From assembly GCF_023656745.1 (NCBI RefSeq), contig NZ_JAMOKO010000012.1:1-64000 (forward strand): DNA of 64,000 nt. Direction: 5' to 3'. The notes under the pieces were generated by a model that saw nothing but the letters and a program-made list of their open reading frames with translations, made no database searches and had not been told where the DNA came from. A program made the translations under genes and the position numbers. This stretch comes from Collinsella sp. BG-O-102. Lineage in GTDB: Bacteria > Actinomycetota > Coriobacteriia > Coriobacteriales > Coriobacteriaceae. This document shows positions 50,235 through 57,663 of this stretch, piece by piece. How positions within the stretch are numbered: the stretch's first letter is position 1; every line of letters starts with the position of its first letter.

Positions 50235-51350
50235 TTACATTCCGTAACACTCGGCCGCTTTGGCCTTAAGCGCATTGACTGACTCTTCGTAGCCCTCTGC
50301 CTTGACCTCCATTTGCTTGGAGACGGCATCAAGATACGGGTGCACGTCCCATGACTTCAGACGCTCGGCTATCATGGCCGCAATCGTCTGGAAGAACACA
50401 AGATTGGGAATTGCGCTGAGCAGCGGAGCCACCTGAGGCACCGCAACCTCGTGAGCCCTACCCTTGGGATGGGCCGTGAGCAGCACCGTTTTTGTCGTAA
50501 CGTTCGATAGCGCATCAGCGATATTCGCAAGACGCTCCGACCCCTGCGGATCGTCGACGATAAACACCAGATAGCCCGGAACGATCTGCATCTCGGGACC
50601 GTGGACGAACTCCTCGCCTTCGTGATGCATGGCAGGAATCTTGATGGTCTCGCTCAGCTTGAGGGCCGCCTCTTCGGCAACGCCATAGTTGGGGCCGTTG
50701 CCGACGACCATGGCGGGCGTGTGCTCAGAAAGCTCGAGCATGTGGTCTTGGACATATGCCTCGGCGGTCTTGCACATCACGGCATTGGCCTGGATAGCCT
50801 CACGCAGGTCGTCAAGACGCTGGGCAACGCCCTTGGCGTCAATCGTTCCGCGCGCCTGACCGCCGTAAATACCAAAGAGCACCAGGTACTCAACGAGCAC
50901 CTCGACGCCCAGAGTCACAAAGTCCACCGACTCGACGCCCACACCGTAGTCAAGAACGATGTCAGCGTGTTCCTTGATGGGTGCCTCGACGTTTGCCGTG
51001 AGCGCAACTGCAGCCATATCGTGTGCGCGCATGTAATCGAGCGCCGCAATCGTATTGGTCGAATAGCCACTCTGCGAAACGGCAATGTTGAGCACATGCT
51101 GCGGATAGGTGTGTTCAAAATTGACGAAGGCCTCGGGCGTCACAACGGACACCTGCATTTGCAGGGCATCTTGCAGGTAATCGCGGGCGCAATCGGCGGC
51201 ATGGCGCGACGAACCCGAAGCAACGATGCGCAGCGCGTCAAAAGAACCGGACTGGAAAATATCAACGAGCTGCGCTACCAGCTCAGACGAACGCTCGAGG
51301 TTCTCCCCCATACGCACATGGGCAAGCTGAACGTAATCGAGCATCTTCAT
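50235..51350 (-). CDS. SIS-domain deglycase, GlmS-like (GfrE-like)
   Basis: This gene encodes a 371-residue protein with two SIS domains like the isomerase part of GlmS, but without a glutaminase domain. Key parts are Ile-Val-Ala-Ser-Gly-Ser-Ser-Arg-His-Ala-Ala, Val-Ser-Gln-Ser-Gly-Tyr-Ser-Thr-Asn-Thr, and the catalytic-type Glu-Gly-Glu-Glu-Phe-Val-His-Gly-Pro. This pattern and the PTS context fit GfrE, the glucoselysine 6-phosphate deglycase of Salmonella. The substrate here is inferred. The start at 51350 has AGGTGAG upstream; the frame opens at 51389. It is the first gene of the operon. Confidence 0.8.
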   Translation of the reverse strand: MKMLDYVQLAHVRMGENLERSSELVAQLVDIFQSGSFDALRIVASGSSRHAADCARDYLQDALQMQVSVVTPEAFVNFEHTYPQHVLNIAVSQSGYSTNTIAALDYMRAHDMAAVALTANVEAPIKEHADIVLDYGVGVESVDFVTLGVEVLVEYLVLFGIYGGQARGTIDAKGVAQRLDDLREAIQANAVMCKTAEAYVQDHMLELSEHTPAMVVGNGPNYGVAEEAALKLSETIKIPAMHHEGEEFVHGPEMQIVPGYLVFIVDDPQGSERLANIADALSNVTTKTVLLTAHPKGRAHEVAVPQVAPLLSAIPNLVFFQTIAAMIAERLKSWDVHPYLDAVSKQMEVKAEGYEESVNALKAKAAECYGM

Positions 51351-51381
51351 CGTCTCACCTCGTAACAAATCATTAGTATTT

Positions 51382-51459
51382 GATACCAATCACAGTTACA
51401 GGTTACGGCTTTTTGATACCTCTTTGTCGATTAATTTATCCCCATCGGCGAACGGTCGA
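51382..51459 (-). promoter_or_regulatory. Repeated GGTATC-type operators of the distal frl operon
   Basis: On the minus strand GGTATC occurs at 51382-51387 and 51415-51420 (33 bases apart), and TCGACCGTTCGCCG at 51446-51459. The order and spacing match the region at 45035-45112. A clear TATAAT box is lacking here, so an activator may be needed. Confidence 0.6.
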
Positions 51460-51543
51460 TTTTGAGCCCTGTAAGGTTGTATATACAGCTGACCCAACGA
51501 TCAAAACTGGTTAGTTTCCCAGCCGTTATTCACAAAATACCAG

Positions 51544-52257
51544 CTAGTACGTATAGGTGTAGCCGCCCGTATCGCCACGATTGAAGGACTTTACATACTC
51601 GATAGCCTGACCGCTCGCGTCATAGCTCACGCATTCCAAAAGCAAAACAAGATCGCCCTGTTCCAGTCCAAGGAGGCCGGCATCTCGTGCGCCCAGCGCT
51701 TCGATATCGAGCTTTTCCTGTGCCATGACTGGCTTTCGGCCCAGCATCTCATAGGTCTCGTACAAACTGAAGACCGACACGTCAATATCTTCGATGGTTG
51801 GGAACAGCAGGCAGGGAATCAGCGCCGTCTCAATCGATACGGGGCTACCGTTTATGCAGTTCAGCCGTCGAACGGAATAGAGCAGGTCGTCCTCGGCGAT
51901 GCCAAACAGGTCGGCGTAATATGGCCCCGCATAACGCTTGGAACGCGCGAGAATACGGACGGACGGCTCGCCGCCCGAAGCACGGACCGATTCACGGAAA
52001 CCGACCGTGCGTTCAAAAAAAGCAGGTACTTTCTGCGCCACAAAGGCACCTTTTCCCCGAACACGGCGAATCTGCCCGCGCCGAACCAGCTCATCGACAG
52101 CGCTTCGGATGGTCAAGCGTGTCGTACCAAATTCCTCGGCAAGGTCTTTTTCGGACGGAATCATGGAACCCGTGGGATATATACCGCGCTCGATACGTTC
52201 CTCGATGCGGCGTCGAATGCGCATATAAACCGGGGTGGCATCTACTGTTTCAGCCAT
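51544..52257 (-). CDS. GntR family (UTRA domain) transcriptional regulator
   Basis: This gene encodes a 237-residue protein. The N-terminal winged helix (about 1-75) has Ile-Pro-Ser-Glu-Lys-Asp-Leu-Ala-Glu-Glu-Phe-Gly-Thr-Thr-Arg-Leu-Thr-Ile-Arg and Arg-Val-Arg-Gly-Lys-Gly-Ala-Phe-Val. A UTRA effector domain follows, ending in Tyr-Val-Lys-Ser-Phe-Asn-Arg-Gly-Asp. It probably senses a glycated amino acid or its phosphate and controls the PTS operons. It overlaps the other GntR gene by 16 bases and has GGTGAAC before its ATG. Confidence 0.9.
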   Translation of the reverse strand: MAETVDATPVYMRIRRRIEERIERGIYPTGSMIPSEKDLAEEFGTTRLTIRSAVDELVRRGQIRRVRGKGAFVAQKVPAFFERTVGFRESVRASGGEPSVRILARSKRYAGPYYADLFGIAEDDLLYSVRRLNCINGSPVSIETALIPCLLFPTIEDIDVSVFSLYETYEMLGRKPVMAQEKLDIEALGARDAGLLGLEQGDLVLLLECVSYDASGQAIEYVKSFNRGDTGGYTYTY

Positions 52258-53009
52258 TGTTCACCTGCCACGCTCCTCATGCCGTTCTCTTCGCCGTTAT
52301 CGGCAAAGCGGAACTTTGTGGGCAAAATCACCGATTTGCAATGCTCCACAAAACGCATGTCCTTATCAAATTCGATCGAGCTCTCATAGAACACCGGCGT
52401 TCCCTCTTCTTGCTGGAGCAGCTCGGCCTCTTCGGCGTTCAAACGCGAGATGGAGATATGCTCACGTCCATGCTCAACACGCACGCCACCTTCTTTGAGC
52501 AAGACATCGTAAAGGCTCTCACACTCAAAATCGTGCTCGGGAAGCGCGGGGCACAGGGACAGGTTAACGTGAGCGGTCTCGATTGACGCCGGCTCGCCCT
52601 CTATAAGTCGAATGCGCTGCATGCGGAGTAAAGGAGCGCCCACAGCCACCCCAAGCTTGTCGGCAAGCGCCTCATCCGCCTCGATGGTCCCGGTGGAAAC
52701 CAGACGAGAAGAGGGGTGCAGGCCGGCAGTCCGCACAGCATCGGAAAAGTTATACGTTTCCTGGAAGATATTCAGCGGCTTGGGAGGACACACATACGTA
52801 CCCGATCCGCGACGGCTCTCGAGCGTTCCACACGAGATGAGCCGCGTGATACCGGCGCGCAACGCCGTACGCGAAACGCCAATCTCTTCGCACAGCACGC
52901 GCTCAGCCGGCAGGCGATCGCCGCCGGCAAGCTGGTGGTGCTGGATATACCAAAGAATTCCCTCAACAGCACGATCTTTGGGGGGAATTGCATAAGATTC
53001 GCCTGCCAT
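52242..53009 (-). CDS. GntR family (UTRA domain) transcriptional regulator
   Basis: This gene encodes a 255-residue protein. The winged helix has Leu-Pro-Ala-Glu-Arg-Val-Leu-Cys-Glu-Glu-Ile-Gly-Val-Ser-Arg-Thr-Ala-Leu-Arg and Ser-Arg-Arg-Gly-Ser-Gly-Thr-Tyr-Val. A UTRA domain follows (about 85-240). It is quite different from the regulator at 51544, with which it is translationally coupled, so the locus has two distinct regulators, perhaps for two effectors. Confidence 0.9.
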   Translation of the reverse strand: MAGESYAIPPKDRAVEGILWYIQHHQLAGGDRLPAERVLCEEIGVSRTALRAGITRLISCGTLESRRGSGTYVCPPKPLNIFQETYNFSDAVRTAGLHPSSRLVSTGTIEADEALADKLGVAVGAPLLRMQRIRLIEGEPASIETAHVNLSLCPALPEHDFECESLYDVLLKEGGVRVEHGREHISISRLNAEEAELLQQEEGTPVFYESSIEFDKDMRFVEHCKSVILPTKFRFADNGEENGMRSVAGEQWLKQ

Positions 53010-53047
53010 TGCACAGACTCCTCATTCAGAAACGTATGCCGCCAAAA

Positions 53048-53536
53048 TTAGACCAGCCCTCCCATGGCATCAAATTCGGCCTTGATCTTCTCAGCGACAT
53101 TCCGATACGACTTATATAGACTTGAATCGCGTTTGACTTCGTCGGTCATAACGGGAATCTCAAATTTGGAAACCTCGTCTTTTCCCGTCTGAACCGCCAC
53201 AACAACGCCCATACCAAGACACATATTACGCTTGGCAGCGTTTATTTTCGCCGCCTTGGCAGGATTTGCCAGGATACGCTGGGCAAATTCCTGTTTTGAG
53301 GCCACTTCCTCGGCCTCCGGATCGCCCGCCTCGGCCACTTCGCACTGCAACACATCCGCATAGTCAAAAATCTTCGGCTCGCCGCCGCGCTGATGCACGG
53401 CCCACTTGCGGCGCGTGGCATCCTGGTAGATAGCCGGCAAAAACGTAAACCGCGGTGGGTCCAAAATCGTATCCGTGATGGTAAACACATCGGGATCAAA
53501 GGCATCCTGCGGGTTTTTCTTCTTGAACAGCCCCAT
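53048..53536 (-). CDS. Hypothetical protein, 162 residues
   Basis: The product starts Met-Gly-Leu-Phe-Lys-Lys-Lys-Asn-Pro, has an Ala/Glu-rich middle (about 75-105) with helical character, and a short Val-Val-Val-Ala-Val-Gln-Thr segment. No signal peptide or clear membrane helix is seen. No known family is recognised. GGGAGG precedes the start chosen (53536). It lies 38 bases upstream of the GntR pair on the same strand, so it may share their transcript. Confidence 0.65.
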   Translation of the reverse strand: MGLFKKKNPQDAFDPDVFTITDTILDPPRFTFLPAIYQDATRRKWAVHQRGGEPKIFDYADVLQCEVAEAGDPEAEEVASKQEFAQRILANPAKAAKINAAKRNMCLGMGVVVAVQTGKDEVSKFEIPVMTDEVKRDSSLYKSYRNVAEKIKAEFDAMGGLV

Positions 53537-53657
53537 ATCACCCTCCCGTACTAGCATTAAACAACTCAAGCTGAATATAGCACCAATTTCAAGCCGCCAC
53601 TTTACCGTATCGGTACGCGGCGTCTATGGCTCGCCCAGCGGAAGAGTTTACGGACGA

Positions 53658-53730
53658 GGGCCGGGGTGCCTGCCTTGTTTTGAGAAGTTCGCGAAGCCCA
53701 CTTTTCAAAACAAGGCAGGCACCCCGGCCC
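53658..53730. repeat. Perfect palindrome with 26-bp arms (REP-like)
   Basis: GGGCCGGGGTGCCTGCC and following bases (53658-53683) are repeated inverted at 53705-53730 without mismatch. The loop contains GAAGTTCGCGAAG. It lies between the hypothetical gene and the LacI gene. The GGTGCCTG motif resembles parts of the short repeat at 35192. Confidence 0.8.
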
Positions 53731-53784
53731 CGCCGGCAAATAGCGGACACTCCGCATGCAATCTATGCAAACAAACAAGTACGC

Positions 53785-54813
53785 TTAGCTACATTCGGTA
53801 AGCTCGAGCACGCTGCCCTTAACGATAAGCGCCGGCTCCAAAACGACCTCTTCGGCACGCCTACCGCCCCTACCGGCAAGACGCTTGGACATGCAGCCAA
53901 AAGCATGCTCCGCGAGGACACCAGGATCCTGCTCAATCGCGGTCAGCGCCGGCTCAAAGAGAACGTCGGCCGCCGAGTTGTCATAGCTTACGACCGAGAT
54001 ATCGCCCGGGATGCTCTTACCCATCTCGTGCAAGCGCTTGAGCAGACCGAGGGCAATGTTATCCGAGCTTGCGAACACGGCGGTGGCGTCAGTTGCGAGC
54101 ACCGCCTCCGACGCCTCGTATGCGCTCGGAATGTAGTACTCGCTCTCAAACTCCAAACGTGCGTCGATCGGCAGGCCAACCTCGCGCAGCGCACGCTCGT
54201 AGCCGGCAAGACGTTTACGACCCGTATTGGAACGGCGAGCATTAACCAAGCAGGCAATGCGACGGTGACCCTGCTCGATCAGATAGCGGGTAGCCATGTA
54301 GCCACCCATCTCGTGGTCGAACATCACCTTGTCGCACTCGAGCCCCTCAATGGCACGGTCGACCATTACCGCCGGAATGGGCAGATGGCTGACTTCTTCG
54401 CGCAGGGCGCGGTCGTCGGAGAACTCGTCACCCACTACCAGAAAGACGCCGTCGACGCCGCGCGTCACCAGCTGGCGCAGCAGCTCAAGATCGTCGTCGG
54501 CACTTCCACCCGAGCTGGTAATAAAGAGCGCATAGCCATCCTCGCGGCAGCGCTTTTCCAAGCTGCCGGCGAGCGAGGCAAAAAAGCGGCTCTCGATATT
54601 GGGAACGATAAGGCCCAGCGTGCGTGACTCGCGCATGACCAGGCTGCGCGCGATCTGGTTAGGGACATAGTGGTTGCGCGCCGCGACCTCCTTGATGAGC
54701 TTGCGGTTTTCTTCCGAGATGCGGCAGGGCCGATTATTGAGAACAAGCGAGACCGACGAGGGGGAAAGCCCCACCTCCTGGGCAATCTGCTTGAGAGTAA
54801 CTTTGTTGCCCAT
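53785..54813 (-). CDS. LacI family transcriptional regulator
   Basis: This gene encodes a 342-residue repressor. The DNA-binding headpiece is clear (Val-Thr-Leu-Lys-Gln-Ile-Ala-Gln-Glu-Val-Gly-Leu-Ser-Pro-Ser-Ser-Val-Ser-Leu-Val), as is the hinge helix region. The ligand-binding domain has Leu-Gly-Leu-Ile-Val-Pro-Asn-Ile, Val-Met-Val-Asp-Arg-Ala, Arg-Arg-Ile-Ala-Cys-Leu, and Val-Ser-Tyr-Asp-Asn. The effector is unknown. The start at 54813 has GGAAGGAG upstream; the frame extends to 55095 inside the divergent promoter area. It is divergent from murB, so its target is not clear. Confidence 0.92.
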   Translation of the reverse strand: MGNKVTLKQIAQEVGLSPSSVSLVLNNRPCRISEENRKLIKEVAARNHYVPNQIARSLVMRESRTLGLIVPNIESRFFASLAGSLEKRCREDGYALFITSSGGSADDDLELLRQLVTRGVDGVFLVVGDEFSDDRALREEVSHLPIPAVMVDRAIEGLECDKVMFDHEMGGYMATRYLIEQGHRRIACLVNARRSNTGRKRLAGYERALREVGLPIDARLEFESEYYIPSAYEASEAVLATDATAVFASSDNIALGLLKRLHEMGKSIPGDISVVSYDNSAADVLFEPALTAIEQDPGVLAEHAFGCMSKRLAGRGGRRAEEVVLEPALIVKGSVLELTECS

Positions 54814-54996
54814 CTCGCTCCTTCCGAGTATTCGCGCAATCTCTTGAAAGTATAGCGACCGTCCCTCTACCTCGATGATAAACACTTTACCAATCCGGTA
54901 GACGGCTGTTTTATCGCCGCCAGCGCACCAAATCCGTCCGGGTGGGGTATATTGCAATCGATTGATGACAACGACCACCAAAAGGCGGATATTCGT

Positions 54997-55959
54997 ATGC
55001 ACGAGAACGACTTTTTTAACGAGGACCTGCTGTGCGCGCTTGCTGGCGTTGCCGGCGAGGACAACGTACTGATGAGCGAGCCCATGCGCGAGCACACCAC
55101 GTTTAAGATCGGCGGCCCGGCCGACGTCTTTGTCACGCCCGATACCGAGCAGGGCCTCGTCGCCACGCTCGATACCTGCTATCGCTGCGATCTGCCCCTC
55201 ACCATCGTGGGCAACGGCTCCGACCTACTCGTCGGCGACAAGGGCATCCGCGGCGTCGTCGTGGCGCTGGGCGAAGGCCTCTCCGACATTACGATCGACG
55301 GCACGCACGTCACGGCGGCAGCCGGCGCGCTGCTTTCCGATGTCGCAGCCGCGGCAGCCGAGGCCGGTCTCACCGGCATGGAGCCCATCTCGGGCATCCC
55401 CGGATCGGTCGGCGGCGCCTGCTACATGAACGCCGGTGCCTACGGTGCCTGCATGGCCGATGTGCTGGAGTCCGTGCGCGTCTACAAACCCGCTCGCCAG
55501 CTCGACGACGGCACCCGCGGCAGCGGCAATATCATCGAGTTCGATGTCGACGAGCTCAACCTGGGTTATCGAAAGAGCCGCATCGCCGATGACGGCTTTA
55601 TCGTGCTTTCGGCCACCTTCAATCTCGCCCCGGGCAACGCCGCGATGATCAAGGCCGACATGGACGACTACCGCCAGCGCCGCGAGGACAAGCAGCCGCT
55701 CGACATGCCGAGCGCCGGCTCCACTTTCAAGCGCCCCGAGGGTTACTTTGCCGGCAAACTCATCATGGATGCCGGCCTGCGAGGACACGCCGTTGGCGGC
55801 GCGCAGGTAAGCGAAAAGCACTGCGGTTTTATCGTCAACGCCAACCACGCCACCGCCGCCGACGTTGACGAACTCATCCGCGACATCCAAGCCAAAGTCA
55901 AAGAGCAGTTCGACGTAGACCTAGAACCCGAAGTCCACCGAGTAGGCGAATTCCTTTAA
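54997..55959 (+). CDS. murB: UDP-N-acetylenolpyruvoylglucosamine reductase
   Basis: This gene encodes a 320-residue FAD enzyme that reduces the enolpyruvyl group to form UDP-MurNAc in peptidoglycan synthesis. Motifs are His-Thr-Thr-Phe-Lys-Ile-Gly-Gly-Pro-Ala-Asp, Gly-Asn-Gly-Ser-Asp-Leu-Leu-Val, Gly-Ile-Pro-Gly-Ser-Val-Gly-Gly-Ala, Ser-Ala-Gly-Ser-Thr-Phe-Lys-Arg-Pro-Glu-Gly, and the final Glu-Val. The start at 54997 is preceded by GGCGG; an upstream frame from 54952 is less likely. A hairpin with GAAGGCCCC/GGGGCCTTC follows the stop. Confidence 0.95.
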   Translation: MHENDFFNEDLLCALAGVAGEDNVLMSEPMREHTTFKIGGPADVFVTPDTEQGLVATLDTCYRCDLPLTIVGNGSDLLVGDKGIRGVVVALGEGLSDITIDGTHVTAAAGALLSDVAAAAAEAGLTGMEPISGIPGSVGGACYMNAGAYGACMADVLESVRVYKPARQLDDGTRGSGNIIEFDVDELNLGYRKSRIADDGFIVLSATFNLAPGNAAMIKADMDDYRQRREDKQPLDMPSAGSTFKRPEGYFAGKLIMDAGLRGHAVGGAQVSEKHCGFIVNANHATAADVDELIRDIQAKVKEQFDVDLEPEVHRVGEFL

Positions 55960-55963
55960 CAAA

Positions 55964-55985
55964 GAAGGCCCCGAAAGGGGCCTTC
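55964..55985 (+). terminator. Terminator of murB
   Basis: GAAGGCCCC pairs with GGGGCCTTC around a GAAA loop, four bases after the murB stop. The following ATATTTATT is only a weak T-tract. Confidence 0.75.
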
Positions 55986-56037
55986 ACCATATTTATTCTG
56001 ATAACCCAGTCCGGCGTGTGGCGTATTGGATCCGAGA

Positions 56038-56168
56038 GGTCCGTGGCTGCCCGAAAGGCATTAGGTTGATCGCGAGTTCCGCACGAGCCGGAGAGCACTT
56101 AATGTGCTCTCCGTGCGAGCAGGACTGTCCGAGCAGGCAACCTAATGCCTTTCGGGCAGCCACGGACC
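56038..56168. repeat. Palindromic element with conserved core and locus-specific arms, copy 2
   Basis: Perfect 31-nt inverted arms (56038-56068 and 56138-56168) enclose a 69-nt core (56069-56137). The core starts ATCGCGAGTTCCGCACG, holds the hairpin GGAGAGCAC/GTGCTCTCC with TTAAT, and ends CCGAGCAGG, as in copy 1 at 1908-2037. The arms differ fully from those of copy 1. It lies between the convergent genes murB and the peptidoglycan hydrolase. Confidence 0.85.
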
Positions 56169-56187
56169 AACTTACTTCAAACCACCG

Positions 56188-57396
56188 TTACGACAGCGCA
56201 ATACCGCCAAGCCAGCCCCAACGCACGCCAGAGCCAGTGCCGTAGAACCCAATGAACGAGTCAAGCGACCTCGACGTGATGGCGCCCTCGTTACTCATAA
56301 CGATGCCGCCGCCAACGTAGATGCCCACGTGGCCATAGATCAGGCCCGGTATGCCGGTGCCGCTATGCGATGAGTCGGCAACAATCATACCCACCTGCAG
56401 CGCCGAGCGGTCGGAGCTATAGCACCAGGCGTTAAACATATCGCACGCGTTACCGCCAAAGTAGCCAACGCCGGCGTTACGGAAGACATTGGTAACCCAC
56501 GCCGCGCACCAGTTCTGACCCGGCGAAGGCGTGGAGTAGCACGCGTTGACGACGGCCTGCTGCTTGCCCGAGCCGGCATTCTGCTGCGGAGTTCCGGGCG
56601 CATACGGTCCACCACCCGAGCTCGAACCGCCCGAGTAGGAATTGTTCTTGTTCGCGGCGGCCGCGGCAGCAGCGGCGGCCTTCCTGGCAGCCTCCTCGGC
56701 CTGGGCGGCAGCGAGAATCTCGGAATCACGCTGAGCCATGAGCTCCTTGACGTCGTCGGAAAGACCGCTCAGCACGGTCTGGACCTCTTGCTGCTTGGCC
56801 TGCATGTCCTGCATCTGGGCAGTCTGCTGGTCCTTGAGCTTCTCCAAGTCGGCCTTCTGCGACTCAAGCTCGGTCTTTTGCGCATCGAGCTCTTCCTGGA
56901 TGGCCTGAATGTCCTCGATGGCGTCGCGGTCACTCTTGTTGATCTTCTCAACATAGTGCGCATTGGCGACGAGTTCCTCAAACGAACCCGAGGCGAGCAG
57001 CAGCGACAGGATGTTGGTGCCGCCCGACTTATAGCTGGCGGAAACGCGATCGGAAAGATCGCCGCGCTTCTTTTTGAGCTCGGCCTTCTTTTCGTCAATC
57101 TGCGCCTGCGTGCTGTCAATCTGGCCCTGTACGCCCTCGATATCGTTGAGGGTCTGGGCGTTCTTGTTGGCCAGCGCCGCGTATTCATTTGCGATGCTGT
57201 CGAGCTGGGCCTGAACCTCGTCAAGCTGAGTCTGGGCCGCATTGAGCTTGTCGGTGGTTTCCTTGGTGGCCTCCGCAGCATGGGCGCGAGCGGGCAGACC
57301 AAAAAGAACGGCTGCAGAAGCTGCGCCGAACAGGGCCTTGAGGGCAGTGCGACGCGAAAGCTCCTGGGAAAGGATGGAATCGCTGTTTGGTGACAT
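56188..57396 (-). CDS. Secreted peptidoglycan hydrolase with coiled coil and CHAP/NlpC-type domain
   Basis: The product has 402 residues. It has a signal peptide with Ser-Arg-Arg-Thr-Ala-Leu-Lys before a hydrophobic run (about 15-41), partly resembling a Tat signal. A long coiled coil rich in Gln, Asp and Leu spans about 45-235, like PcsB/CwlO-type proteins that are activated by FtsEX. An Ala- and Gly/Ser-rich linker follows, and then a cysteine peptidase domain with Gln-Asn-Trp-Cys-Ala-Ala-Trp-Val and Tyr-Gly-His-Val-Gly-Ile-Tyr-Val. It probably cleaves peptide bonds in the wall during growth. It is divergent from galE. Confidence 0.85.
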   Translation of the reverse strand: MSPNSDSILSQELSRRTALKALFGAASAAVLFGLPARAHAAEATKETTDKLNAAQTQLDEVQAQLDSIANEYAALANKNAQTLNDIEGVQGQIDSTQAQIDEKKAELKKKRGDLSDRVSASYKSGGTNILSLLLASGSFEELVANAHYVEKINKSDRDAIEDIQAIQEELDAQKTELESQKADLEKLKDQQTAQMQDMQAKQQEVQTVLSGLSDDVKELMAQRDSEILAAAQAEEAARKAAAAAAAAANKNNSYSGGSSSGGGPYAPGTPQQNAGSGKQQAVVNACYSTPSPGQNWCAAWVTNVFRNAGVGYFGGNACDMFNAWCYSSDRSALQVGMIVADSSHSGTGIPGLIYGHVGIYVGGGIVMSNEGAITSRSLDSFIGFYGTGSGVRWGWLGGIALS

Positions 57397-57663
57397 ATCT
57401 ACTCCGTTACATGTTTATTTATATGTCGCTCAACTCATACATATTAGCGTACATCCGGCGCATCCCAACGATTTCCACGAACGGCAGCAAACCGTGTGGT
57501 CGGCGGCTCATATGCAAACGTCAAGGTCGAGGGTATGCCCACGCCAAACATTTCCATGAGTACGTTAGCATGTTCATCTGCTTTTCCTGCCCTGCACATT
57601 TTGGGTGCCCCTGCCTGCGCTATACTCCCCTGAAGAAGTGTTCCTGATTCGATAGGAGACTAC

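Noticed and set aside
50235-51350. Glutamine-fructose-6-phosphate transaminase (GlmS)
   Set aside because: The SIS part is GlmS-like, but the N-terminal glutaminase domain with Cys 1 is missing, and the PTS context fits a deglycase.
54814-55095. 94-residue N-terminal extension of the LacI regulator
   Set aside because: It overlaps the start of the divergent murB, and the DNA-binding headpiece begins right at the ATG at 54813 with a good ribosome binding site.
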